Positions 53,489-61,665 of a DNA stretch of 64,000 bases are shown here, piece by piece. A model generated the notes under the pieces. The model saw only the letters and a program-made list of their open reading frames with translations. It had not been told where the DNA came from and searched no databases. A program made the translations under genes and the position numbers. Numbering within the stretch: the stretch's first letter is position 1; every line of letters begins with the position of its first letter. Origin of the DNA: Nitrosarchaeum sp. (GTDB taxonomy: Archaea > Thermoproteota > Nitrososphaeria > Nitrososphaerales > Nitrosopumilaceae); assembly GCA_021414365.1 (NCBI GenBank), contig JAIOOR010000007.1, positions 1 through 64,000 on the forward strand, given 5' to 3'.

Positions 53489-54412
53489 CTACATTATGTG
53501 CTCAAATGAGTTTTTAGGAACTTTGAGATTCAAAAAATTCATTGGCTGAATAATTTTTGCAAAAATCTCTAAACCTGTGATTGTTCTTATGCTTGGTTTG
53601 CTAAAATAAGAATTTGCGTCAACTGCAAAAACCTTTTCTGATTTTACAGCTCTTAATGAGTTCCACAGTTTGTTGTTTTTTAATATTTTATTATATTCCG
53701 ACATTGTTCGAAACACATCAAAACCACATGGCATCATAATAATGATGTCCGGATCTGAATCTATGATCTCTTTGATGCTTAGTCTTCTGGAATGTTCTCC
53801 AGTAGCACTTATCATGTTTTTTCCACCTGCATATGTGATCATTTCTGGAATCCAATGACCTGCAGTAAAAAATGGCTCAATCCATTCAATGGCAAGAACC
53901 TTTGGTTTTATCTTTGGTGTGTTGTCTCTTACGTTTTTTATTCTCTCTTCAAGTAATTCGGTGATCTCTTTTGCTTTATTTTCTTTGTCAATAATTTTTC
54001 CAATTCCGTTTACTGATTCTACAATTTCTTGTAAATTATGAGGATCCATTGAATGGATTAATGGTTTTCTTTGTAAAATCTGCAATATCCTTGTAATGTG
54101 ATTATTGTGTGCTGCACATGCCTCGCATGTTTCTTGAGAAATTATGAGATCTGGGTTTGCTTCTATCATATTTTTTTCATGCAATGTAAAGATTTCTTTT
54201 CCCTCACTTAGTAATTGACAAGTCTTTGTGTCTATCTCTTTACTGGATAATACATCTGAGTCAATTACTGAATTTATAACACATGGTTTTGTTTTTGCAT
54301 TTTCAGGATATTTACATTCATGTGTTACTCCATACAACATTTCCTCTGCACCTAACTCGTATAGTAATTCAGTAGCACTTGGCAAAAGAGACACAATTCT
54401 TTTCACTGACAT
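53489..54412 (-). CDS. BtuF/TroA-type cobalamin-binding protein without signal peptide
   Basis: About 307 aa from ATG 54412 (MSVKRIVSLLPSATELLYEL); an ATG at 54463 adds 17 polar residues. Periplasmic-binding-protein fold: GVTHECKYPENAKTKP, PDLIISQETCEACAAHNNH, IEWIEPFFTAGHWIPEMITY and DPDIIIMMPCGFDV. No signal peptide in either version, so it is probably cytoplasmic. Homologues are called cobalamin-binding proteins; thaumarchaea make B12. Confidence 0.85.
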   Translation of the reverse strand: MSVKRIVSLLPSATELLYELGAEEMLYGVTHECKYPENAKTKPCVINSVIDSDVLSSKEIDTKTCQLLSEGKEIFTLHEKNMIEANPDLIISQETCEACAAHNNHITRILQILQRKPLIHSMDPHNLQEIVESVNGIGKIIDKENKAKEITELLEERIKNVRDNTPKIKPKVLAIEWIEPFFTAGHWIPEMITYAGGKNMISATGEHSRRLSIKEIIDSDPDIIIMMPCGFDVFRTMSEYNKILKNNKLWNSLRAVKSEKVFAVDANSYFSKPSIRTITGLEIFAKIIQPMNFLNLKVPKNSFEHIM

Positions 54413-54511
54413 ATTTTTTCTTTGGATTTGTTCTTTAAACATCATACGTTGAGTTAAAGTCAATTTTACCGATTAGGCAAGTTAATAGGCACATTTTAGG
54501 CACAAATTTCA

Positions 54512-55669
54512 TTGTCTGCAAATTCACAGGATATCCGAAAAGCAATTCTGGCAAAATGGCATGAAAATTTATCAAAATATGGAAATTTGTTTTCATCCGA
54601 TTCGATTAGTGGTTCTAGTCCGCCATCCGTGTTTGTAGGTTCATACAATTATCCTAAAGTGTTTGTAGGACCAATGGTTCCACCAATACATGGTGATACA
54701 AGTTTACTTGACAGCCCTGAAAGATGGGCAGGTAAATCACTTGAAGATATTGTAAATTTTAGATTAAATCTAATTCGTGGAATTCAAAAAGTTTCAATTA
54801 ATCAAACCGAAGGGCGTTACATAGAAAATTTACAAGAAATCACAATGTCTTCAAAACCTACTGATTCTGATTTAGAATTTACCCAGACTACCTCCTCCAG
54901 TGTTTCACTTGATGGTGAAAGTGCACCTTTTGGACCTGTAGGTGAAATCAAGTCTGCAAAGTTTTACACTACGTCTGCCACAAAATCAATTGAAAAAATA
55001 TTCTATGATAAAGATCTAAACGCAAAAGATGCAGTCCTACATCTTTATAATTCTGGTATAGATATTTCAAAAATCCAAAAATGTTTTAGCATAGGAATGC
55101 TTGGGCAAAAAAGAAAACTGGTTCCTACGAAATGGAGTATTACTGCAACTGATGATATTGTTTCTAAATCACTCACCAAAGAAATATTGGATTATCCCTT
55201 GATTGATTCATCCAAAGTTTTTTTCTATGAGCATCTCGGAAATTTATTTTCTGTAATTTTGTTTCCACACAGATGGATTTACGAAATGATTGAAGCCTGG
55301 TATTCCAATGGTGTTTTGGGATTTGGCTTTGATTTTGAAGATGCGCGTGGGATTAATCATCCTCCTGCAATTGCGGGTGCATATTTTGCAGCTAAACTAG
55401 GGGTAACTGAATATCTAGAAAAAAATAAAATCCAATCAGGTGTGATCATCTTAAGGGAAATTAGACCAGAATATGCAATTCCTGTAGGTGTATGGCAGGT
55501 AAGAGAAGGCATTCGTTCGGCCATGATGCAAACTCCGATAATTGGTGATACTTTTGATGATGCTCTTACTTTGGCATCAAAGAAAATGAGCATTACAAAA
55601 CATGAATGGCTTTCAAAAGGAAACATTATGAAATTAATCCGTCAGAAAACCATTGCGGATTTCTTTTAA
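54512..55669 (+). CDS. nreA: NreA, archaeal DNA-repair protein
   Basis: 385 aa from TTG 54512. Nre family: SPPSVFVGSYNYPKVFVGPM, ERWAGKSLEDIVNFRL, FGPVGEIKSAKFY and WYSNGVLGFGFDFEDARG. The last residues, RQKTIADFF, are a full PCNA-interacting peptide (QxxIxxFF), as known for Nre proteins. No Cys-rich zinc motif is seen at the N-terminus. Helps repair DNA damage at the clamp; enzymatic activity is not established. Confidence 0.93.
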   Translation: MSANSQDIRKAILAKWHENLSKYGNLFSSDSISGSSPPSVFVGSYNYPKVFVGPMVPPIHGDTSLLDSPERWAGKSLEDIVNFRLNLIRGIQKVSINQTEGRYIENLQEITMSSKPTDSDLEFTQTTSSSVSLDGESAPFGPVGEIKSAKFYTTSATKSIEKIFYDKDLNAKDAVLHLYNSGIDISKIQKCFSIGMLGQKRKLVPTKWSITATDDIVSKSLTKEILDYPLIDSSKVFFYEHLGNLFSVILFPHRWIYEMIEAWYSNGVLGFGFDFEDARGINHPPAIAGAYFAAKLGVTEYLEKNKIQSGVIILREIRPEYAIPVGVWQVREGIRSAMMQTPIIGDTFDDALTLASKKMSITKHEWLSKGNIMKLIRQKTIADFF

Positions 55670-55756
55670 TGTTAAGATTTGATTTATCTGATTGAGAATA
55701 GTCTTTATTGATTATTACATCCTATTTCTAATCTACTTTTACTCTCAAAATCATTC

Positions 55757-55903
55757 ATGGATACGCTCATGTGTGTTAGATGTCATAAACCCATCCCAAA
55801 AACTGGAAATTATGCTATAGTTGTGTTTTTGGTCAAGGATAGACTGTCTGATCCATTTTATGAACATGTTATTTGCCCTAAGAAATTTTCCGTACTTCGT
55901 TAA
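55757..55903 (+). CDS. 48-aa Cys-containing microprotein
   Basis: ATG 55757 to TAA 55901-55903. MDTLMCVRCHKPIPKTGNYA, later YEHVICPKKFSVLR: CxxC-H near the start and His-x2-Cys later could form one zinc finger. ATG 55769 is an alternative start. 42 nt before the exosortase homologue, same strand. Confidence 0.6.
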   Translation: MDTLMCVRCHKPIPKTGNYAIVVFLVKDRLSDPFYEHVICPKKFSVLR

Positions 55904-55944
55904 TATGACCTTGATCTATTTATTGACCACATTTTAATTCAAAT

Positions 55945-56892
55945 GTGTTGCAAAACAAGAACTTGATAATTGGCATTGCTATAATTGCCAGTCCAATTGT
56001 TTTTGCACTTATTGCATTTCCTAATAGCTTTAGTTTAAGTTGGAATCAAGGACGAGGAGGATTCCTTTTTGCACTGGTGTTTATCATTGCTGAATTAATT
56101 GGTCTGAAAATTACAATTTCTAAAAATAAACTGATAACTGTAATTCCATTGGCTGCATTGGTAATTGTTTACATTGCCGGATTGGAATATGGTTTGAGAG
56201 ATTATCTTTTGGCATCTGCTGAACAATTTCATGTACAGTTGATTTATTCTTGGACATGGATGTGGGATTTTATAATAATGGGTATTTTTGTAATTACCGC
56301 ACTCAGTATATTTTTTGGTAAACGTTGGATAAGAATTGCACCTGCTGGACCAATCTTTCTTGCTGGCAGTGCTATTATTCTTTCTCTAGATGCATTTTTC
56401 CCATACGATACACTTGGTCCATTACAATATGTTGTACCTTATCTAGTTCAAACAAATGTTTGGCTGGTAAATCTATTTGATCTTGGAACTGCTACTGCAC
56501 GCGATAATATCATGTTCTTAAAGGGTGATTTTGGTCCAATGGTACTTCAGGTGTTTTGGCCATCTGCCGGAGTTCATAGTATCATAATCTATTCTTTGGT
56601 TATGGGGGCATTTCTATTGAAAATGAATATTCCTAGAAATAGAAAAGCTGTCTATTTTGGATTGGGAATTGCAGGAACAATAGGTGTCAACATGATTAGA
56701 ATTTTCTCTCTGTCTTGGTATGCTCTCAAAGTTACAACAGATGTAAAACAATGGGAGGAATTTCATTCTGTAGCAGGTGAGATTATGTTTTTGCCCTGGC
56801 TGTTTTTGTTTTTGTTATTGGTGATTCTAATAGAAACAAAGAGGCTAAAAAAATTAGAATCTGAAGGGAAATCTATTCCTAAAAATAACTAG
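55945..56892 (+). CDS. Exosortase/archaeosortase homologue with Ser in the Cys position
   Basis: 315 aa, eight or so membrane helices. The catalytic triad region reads FWPSAGVHSI (Ser207 where exosortases have Cys), NMIRI (Arg252) and EFHSVAGEI (His274). Thaumarchaeal members of this family (thaumarchaeosortase) are, as I recall, known for this Ser. Predicted to process C-terminal sorting tails of exported proteins. No protein in the window shows an obvious PEFG-type tail. Confidence 0.88.
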   Translation: MLQNKNLIIGIAIIASPIVFALIAFPNSFSLSWNQGRGGFLFALVFIIAELIGLKITISKNKLITVIPLAALVIVYIAGLEYGLRDYLLASAEQFHVQLIYSWTWMWDFIIMGIFVITALSIFFGKRWIRIAPAGPIFLAGSAIILSLDAFFPYDTLGPLQYVVPYLVQTNVWLVNLFDLGTATARDNIMFLKGDFGPMVLQVFWPSAGVHSIIIYSLVMGAFLLKMNIPRNRKAVYFGLGIAGTIGVNMIRIFSLSWYALKVTTDVKQWEEFHSVAGEIMFLPWLFLFLLLVILIETKRLKKLESEGKSIPKNN

Positions 56893-57973
56893 TAATGTTA
56901 CTTTGACCACGAACTTCTGAAAGTTCTGAAACTTTAACTCCTAATCTTCTAATTGTATTTTTTTGATCTTCCAGAGATTCTTTTAATAATTGTATGGCGT
57001 TTTTTTGCAACTCTTCCAAACTCGATGTGGAATTTTTTAACATTCTTGATTTTGTTTTGTTTGTTAAATCTGATTGAATAAATTGTATTCCAACTGATTT
57101 GAACATTTTGTTATTTTTTTGAATCACTTCAAATAATTCATTACATAACTCGTTAATGTTTTCTGCTAAAAAATCAAAATCAATTGAATCTTTTTTTAAA
57201 GTAGTAATTTTACTATATTGAACACTTGGGTCTCTCTCTTTTACTGGTTCATTATCAATTCCTCTGGCGGCATTGAATATGTATGTGCCGTGCTTTCTTC
57301 CAAATTCTTTATTCAATGTAAACACGTCTAATTTTTTTAGATCCTCTATTGTTTCAAAATTCATTTGTGTAAATCTCTCTTCTGTCTTTTTTCCAATACC
57401 TGGTATTGCTCGTATTTTTAATTGGCCTAAAAACTCGTCAATTTTGTCTGGTGATACAACTGTTAGTCCATCTGGCTTTTTGAAATCTGACGCAATTTTT
57501 GCAATTAGCTTATTTGATGAGATACCTATTGAACAACTCATTTTTAATTTTTCTCTGATTGAATTTTTGATTTGTTGTGCCAAATGACTTGCTCTGTTAA
57601 AATCTCCTTTAACTCTATCACTAACATCGAGATATGCTTCATCTTTTCCCACATATTCAAAAACATCTGCATTTTCCTTTATGATGCTCATGGCATTCTC
57701 TGAAATTTCTATGTAATAATCAAAATCTACTGGAAGAAACACGGCATCTTTTCTTTCCTCTAATCTTTTTTTTGCAAAACTAATTGATATTCCTGATTTT
57801 ACTCCGTATTTTCTGGCTATGTAGTTTGCAGTTGCAATTGCTCCGCTATCTCCGCCCCTGTCTGAAAAAACACAAACACAAACTGGTTTTGATTTTAGAT
57901 CTGGTGTTCGTATTTCTTCACATTGAGCATAGAAATAATCAAAATCTACATGGAAAACTACTCTATCTCCCAT
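56879..57973 (-). CDS. dinB: DNA polymerase IV (Y family)
   Basis: 364 aa, full-length Dpo4/Dbh type. Palm carboxylates in HVDFDYFYAQCEE and KDEAYLDVSD; thumb RAIPGIGKKTEERF; little-finger domain complete. The last residues, GQSNITSYF, form a PCNA-interacting peptide. Performs translesion synthesis. Overlaps the exosortase gene by 14 bp, convergently. Confidence 0.96.
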   Translation of the reverse strand: MGDRVVFHVDFDYFYAQCEEIRTPDLKSKPVCVCVFSDRGGDSGAIATANYIARKYGVKSGISISFAKKRLEERKDAVFLPVDFDYYIEISENAMSIIKENADVFEYVGKDEAYLDVSDRVKGDFNRASHLAQQIKNSIREKLKMSCSIGISSNKLIAKIASDFKKPDGLTVVSPDKIDEFLGQLKIRAIPGIGKKTEERFTQMNFETIEDLKKLDVFTLNKEFGRKHGTYIFNAARGIDNEPVKERDPSVQYSKITTLKKDSIDFDFLAENINELCNELFEVIQKNNKMFKSVGIQFIQSDLTNKTKSRMLKNSTSSLEELQKNAIQLLKESLEDQKNTIRRLGVKVSELSEVRGQSNITSYF

Positions 57974-58105
57974 TATTTTGATTGTTCATTTGATTATTAT
58001 TGTATTGTGTATTCACCTACATTATTTGGTGCCCAAAAATAGTTCAAGCTTAGGAATTGAATCTGAATATATGTAAAATAAACTAATTATTTTATAATTT
58101 GACTT

Positions 58106-58120
58106 GTTCGCAATTTGAAT
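58106..58120. promoter_or_regulatory. GTTCA-N5-TGAAC-like site, degenerate (8/10)
   Basis: GTTCGCAATTTGAAT matches 8 of 10 arm positions. It is 31 bp (three helical turns) before the perfect site at 58137 and directly upstream of a TATA-like TTTTTTAACA (58121-58130). Confidence 0.4.
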
Positions 58121-58136
58121 TTTTTTAACAACATTG

Positions 58137-58151
58137 GTTCAATTTTTGAAC
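58137..58151. promoter_or_regulatory. GTTCA-N5-TGAAC site upstream of the Lrp gene
   Basis: GTTCAATTTTTGAAC, perfect palindrome arms, about 12 bp after a TATA-like TTTTTTAACA, i.e. near the transcription start of the 58197 regulator. Candidate autoregulatory site. Confidence 0.5.
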
Positions 58152-58196
58152 ACTTGATACTATCTTTGCACAACGAAATACGGATGTGATTCAACC

Positions 58197-58766
58197 ATGA
58201 CAATGGCAGAACCAATCATAAAACAACAAAAGGAGATTATCATCGATGCAGTAGATAGACAAATTCTCAATTTACTTATTGCAAATGCACGAGATTCTAC
58301 ACGAACGATAGTCAAAAAACTTGCAGGCATGGGAATCAAAATGTCTGAACGAGGAATGGGTAAAAGAATAGCAAGACTAGAAAAAATGGGAGTAATTCAT
58401 GGCTACACTGCAATGGTTGATCTCAAACAAGTTAGCATGCCAATCCTGCGTCTTGTAACTGTAAAATTTACATCTCCAAAGGATTTTGTTGAAAGACTTG
58501 AGAATATGAAAGAGTATCTCACAAATTCACCGTTTTGTGATTTTTCTGCAAGGACAAATGGTAATATTGATTGGATTGAGATGAAATTTTTCAACAATCA
58601 TGACCAGGCACAACAAGAAGAAGACATGTACAGAGCATGGTTTGGAGATATAATTGAGGATTACAGATCATATGACCTTGACATACACAAGATGGGTTGG
58701 CAGTTGTTTGATGAAGATGATTTTAATCGGTTTATGCAAAGTACATTCAAAAAACAAGACGTATAG
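58197..58766 (+). CDS. Lrp/AsnC-family transcription regulator
   Basis: 189 aa (ATG 58197; ATG 58203 also possible). Residues 15-75 are the AsnC helix-turn-helix (DAVDRQILNLLIANARDSTR, SERGMGKRIARLEKMGVIHG). The rest resembles a divergent ligand-binding domain rather than a canonical RAM domain, with acidic and aromatic stretches (EEDMYRAWFGDIIEDYRSYD). Flanked on both sides by GTTCA-N5-TGAAC sites, consistent with autoregulation and control of the downstream gene. Confidence 0.85.
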   Translation: MTMAEPIIKQQKEIIIDAVDRQILNLLIANARDSTRTIVKKLAGMGIKMSERGMGKRIARLEKMGVIHGYTAMVDLKQVSMPILRLVTVKFTSPKDFVERLENMKEYLTNSPFCDFSARTNGNIDWIEMKFFNNHDQAQQEEDMYRAWFGDIIEDYRSYDLDIHKMGWQLFDEDDFNRFMQSTFKKQDV

Positions 58767-58813
58767 TGTCTAATTTGATAAATTTTGTTTAGGCTCATAT
58801 AATTTTCAAACTA

Positions 58814-58828
58814 GTTCAGAAAATGAAC
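58814..58828. promoter_or_regulatory. GTTCA-N5-TGAAC site downstream of the Lrp gene
   Basis: GTTCAGAAAATGAAC, perfect arms with identical 5-bp spacing to 58137. About 12-14 bp after a TATA-like CATATAATT (58795-58803), the same geometry as at the Lrp promoter. It precedes the membrane-protein gene at 58919. A terminator hairpin is the alternative reading. Confidence 0.45.
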
Positions 58829-58918
58829 TGATCATATCACTATGACATTCAATATCTGAACAAAAATGATACAAAAAGTTAGATCCAATCTAATTACTTC
58901 TGTCACTTTGTTATTTGT

Positions 58919-59137
58919 ATGAGTACATACAGCATACAACAAGTATCCGAGGACACAAAAACAAAACTCGGAATAATAGGCTTGGTTGCCTTGCCTATAG
59001 TTGCAGCAGTGTATTCCTCTGAAAGTCTGTCTTTGGGACAAGTTCCAGAGATACTTACAAGCGGGGTATTCTCCATTGGGTTTACCTTATTCTCTTGGGG
59101 GATTGCTGCTAAAATGGCAATGAAGTTGAGAAAGTAA
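58919..59137 (+). CDS. Small two-helix membrane protein
   Basis: 72 aa. Polar N-terminus (MSTYSIQQVSEDTKTK), helix LGIIGLVALPIVAAVY, a loop, helix GVFSIGFTLFSWGIAAKMAM and a basic end KLRK. Function unknown. Possible target of the adjacent Lrp-family regulator. Confidence 0.7.
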   Translation: MSTYSIQQVSEDTKTKLGIIGLVALPIVAAVYSSESLSLGQVPEILTSGVFSIGFTLFSWGIAAKMAMKLRK

Positions 59138-59315
59138 TTTTATTTTTCTTTCTCAGTCTTTTTATTTTCTTTAATTTTCAAGCCTCTTGTGTCTCGTTTA
59201 TCTCGATAATGGGTATATCATATCTGTGAGATTAATCTAAAATTATGTTTTGGATGAAAATCCTGACAAATAATTGATACACTTCACCTAAATATTGAAT
59301 ATTTTTAATGATTGT

Positions 59316-59564
59316 GTGGCTTACCCCGTTACTTCTGATGAAAATGGTCTTAACATAAAGCCAGAATTGATGGAAAAAGAAAAACTATATCATCACGTGT
59401 TTAAGGACAAAGTTCTTCTTTTGTTCAAAGATTCACAAGATTTCTTAAATTGTTATGAAATTGAAGACGTTGAACTTGTAAATCAAGTAAAAAACAGCAA
59501 AAGTGATGATGAAGTTGAAAAAATCTTTGAAAAATACATCGAACGCGAAGACATCAAAAATTAA
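59316..59564 (+). CDS. Small acidic protein, unknown function
   Basis: 82 aa from GTG 59316; an open frame extends to TTG 59295, but TATA-like CTAAATATT (59288-59296) predicts a leaderless start near 59318. Begins (M)AYPVTSDENGLNIKPELM and ends in a charged helix (SKSDDEVEKIFEKYIERED). No motif recognised. Precedes alba by 41 nt. Confidence 0.65.
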   Translation: MAYPVTSDENGLNIKPELMEKEKLYHHVFKDKVLLLFKDSQDFLNCYEIEDVELVNQVKNSKSDDEVEKIFEKYIEREDIKN

Positions 59565-59605
59565 ATAAAAGCCAAAGAAGATTTTGTTGTTAAAGGAATA
59601 ATAAA

Positions 59606-60028
59606 TTGAGTGACCCTAAATCTAAAGACGCAGAAGACATTTTGTCTGAATTTGAGACTCATGTCTCTCCAGAACCTCAACTATCATCACCTGAACCCGA
59701 ACCTCAACTATCATCATCTGAAAGTGATCCTTCCGCAAAACCTTATCATGATCCTGAAGAACGCGATGTTATTTTTGTTGGAACTAAACCAATAATGACA
59801 TATGTTTCAGCCACTCTGACACAACTTTCAACAAGACATACTGTAACAATCAAAGCTAGAGGCAAAAGAATTACTCAGGCAGTTGATGTATCTCAAATGA
59901 TTGTTAAAAGAATGAACACTGTTGGATATGTTGTCAGTGATGTTAGAATTTTATCTGATTCACTTACCTCTCAAGATGGTAAAACACGTAATGTTTCTAC
60001 AATAGAAATTGACATTACTAAAAATTAA
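59606..60028 (+). CDS. alba: Alba chromatin protein with acidic N-terminal extension
   Basis: 140 aa from TTG 59606. Residues 53-140 are the Alba fold (FVGTKPIMTYVSATLTQL, KARGKRITQAVDVSQMIVKR), which binds DNA and RNA as a dimer. The extra 50 residues at the N-terminus are Glu/Pro/Ser-rich with a repeated PEPQLSS. Standard Alba is about 90-100 aa, so the tail is unusual. AAGGA upstream of the TTG is a possible ribosome-binding site. Confidence 0.93.
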   Translation: MSDPKSKDAEDILSEFETHVSPEPQLSSPEPEPQLSSSESDPSAKPYHDPEERDVIFVGTKPIMTYVSATLTQLSTRHTVTIKARGKRITQAVDVSQMIVKRMNTVGYVVSDVRILSDSLTSQDGKTRNVSTIEIDITKN

Positions 60029-60251
60029 TAACATTAGAATATTGATTCTAGTCTCTGTTTGTATCTTTGCTGTTGCAATTGTTTTGGGATTTATGGTGTA
60101 TTCATGTGGATTTAGACACATTACAATTATGAATGATCTAAAGTCATATGAAAAATCACTTGATCCTGAATTTTGTGATGCTTTAGTTGAAAAAATTAAT
60201 TTATTTAATCTTGATTGCAAGCCCGAAGTCGACATTCTAGATTGTGGCTAA
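60009..60251 (+). CDS. Small single-pass membrane protein with four Cys
   Basis: Frame from TTG 60009 (overlapping alba by 20 bp; TTG 60042 is possible). Basic start, helix ILILVSVCIFAVAIVLGFMV, then an outside domain with Cys in YSCGFRH, EFCDALVEK, LDCKPE and LDCG, suggesting two disulfides. It ends 4 bp inside the LysE-type gene. Unknown function. Confidence 0.5.
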   Translation: MTLLKINNIRILILVSVCIFAVAIVLGFMVYSCGFRHITIMNDLKSYEKSLDPEFCDALVEKINLFNLDCKPEVDILDCG

Positions 60252-60865
60252 ATTACATCTGATATGAATGAAATTCCAAAATATATCAATATGGAACTCA
60301 AACCAATCATTAAAATTTTATACTTTCTGTTTGAAAGAATTTTTGAGCTTTTAGAAGCAAGGTGTGCAACTGAATACAGCCATACAAAATCCATCCATAT
60401 GTGAAGCAAAAAAACAATAATGATTCCTGAAAATGCCCATATCAACATTGCATCTGAAATTAATTTGAAACCAATACTTAGCCACCATATAATGAAAAAT
60501 GGATTTAATGCGCTAAGTATGATTCCTGTAATGACTGCATCATGTTTTAAATTAAATTTATTTTCTTTTTTAATTTGCACTGTTGTTTTAATTTGAATTC
60601 CGGCAAACACAAAAAGTGCTATTGCTCCTAAAACCGAAATCCACGTTTGGAATTCTGGAAAAATTTCAAATGAAAACACACCGATTCCTAACAACACCAC
60701 GAGTGGTAATTCTACTATTGCATGACCTATTGCCATTTTGATTCCTGCTTTTCCTCCATTTTGTAGTCCATAAGCTACATTTGCTGTAAATAATGGGCCT
60801 GGTGTCATCACTCCTGACACCGAAACAAGAACGACAATTCCTGCAAATTCTAAAATTTGATTCAT
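60248..60865 (-). CDS. LysE/RhtB-family amino-acid exporter
   Basis: 205 aa, six membrane helices. LysE family start (VVLVSVSGVMTPGPLFTANV with the conserved TPGP), GIKMAIGHAIVELPLV, and ALNPFFIIWW in the fourth helix. Exports amino acids or related metabolites; substrate unknown. Confidence 0.9.
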   Translation of the reverse strand: MNQILEFAGIVVLVSVSGVMTPGPLFTANVAYGLQNGGKAGIKMAIGHAIVELPLVVLLGIGVFSFEIFPEFQTWISVLGAIALFVFAGIQIKTTVQIKKENKFNLKHDAVITGIILSALNPFFIIWWLSIGFKLISDAMLIWAFSGIIIVFLLHIWMDFVWLYSVAHLASKSSKILSNRKYKILMIGLSSILIYFGISFISDVI

Positions 60866-60918
60866 GAATTTTCTATTCTTGTTTGTAATTTATTATAAAA
60901 TAAACATAGTAATTTGGT

Positions 60919-61632
60919 TTATCTGTAAATTGAATCTTTTATTTGACGTGTTTCTTCATCTGTTTCTTTAATTGATTGTTCAGCTTTTTCTGCCTCTCTT
61001 TGTAAAAGTGGAATATCACACGATGTACCTGGAATTAATTGTGATATTCCGCTACATAACTGTGCACTAGATCTAAAGTCTGGACCTGTTCCCTCTGATT
61101 GAAATAGAATCACAATTACGTCTTGATTTGTAATACTGCCTTCATTAAGAAGCATTCCTGGTATTCCTGGAATTGTACCATGTTGGAGAACTTTTAACCC
61201 TGATTCTTTTAATTTTTTTCTTGCAGACTCTGTATTTCCAACTGCCATCATTCCTTCAATTCCAGCAAGTGATTTTACTGCAACACTGCTTACAATTAAT
61301 TGAATTTTATGTTTTTTCGCCCAGTTGAGCATTGTCTTTGCAACAACTCTGTGTAGTGATTCATCAATGGTAAGATATGACAAAAAAATTGAAACTTTAA
61401 GATCCTCGTTTACAAAAATTCTAGTTGGATAATTTGGTTTGCCTTCTTTAACTACACTGATTGGCGGAAAACTATCTGAATCAATTATCCCTACTATGTC
61501 AAACTGTGAAATTTGTATCATAGATTCAGTTGCAATTGCACTAGCAAATCCCATTGAAGGAAATCCATCTATGAGATAACCCCCCTCCAAATTAATTGGT
61601 TTCAACTCTCTAATCTTTATTCTAGAATACAA
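60919..61632 (-). CDS. PAC2-family protein (second copy)
   Basis: 237 aa. GGYLIDGFPSMGFASAIATE, LLNWAKKHKIQLIVSSVAVK-type core (written MLNWAKKHKIQLIVSS) and GTIPGIPGMLLNEGSI, then a charged C-terminal helix. Paralogue of 13900-14637. Two PAC2 proteins could form a heterodimer like eukaryotic Pba1-Pba2. Next to the deoxyhypusine synthase gene (33-nt gap), same strand. Confidence 0.9.
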   Translation of the reverse strand: MYSRIKIRELKPINLEGGYLIDGFPSMGFASAIATESMIQISQFDIVGIIDSDSFPPISVVKEGKPNYPTRIFVNEDLKVSIFLSYLTIDESLHRVVAKTMLNWAKKHKIQLIVSSVAVKSLAGIEGMMAVGNTESARKKLKESGLKVLQHGTIPGIPGMLLNEGSITNQDVIVILFQSEGTGPDFRSSAQLCSGISQLIPGTSCDIPLLQREAEKAEQSIKETDEETRQIKDSIYR

Positions 61633-61665
61633 TACACCACATTGAATTTTACTGAATAATAGTTT

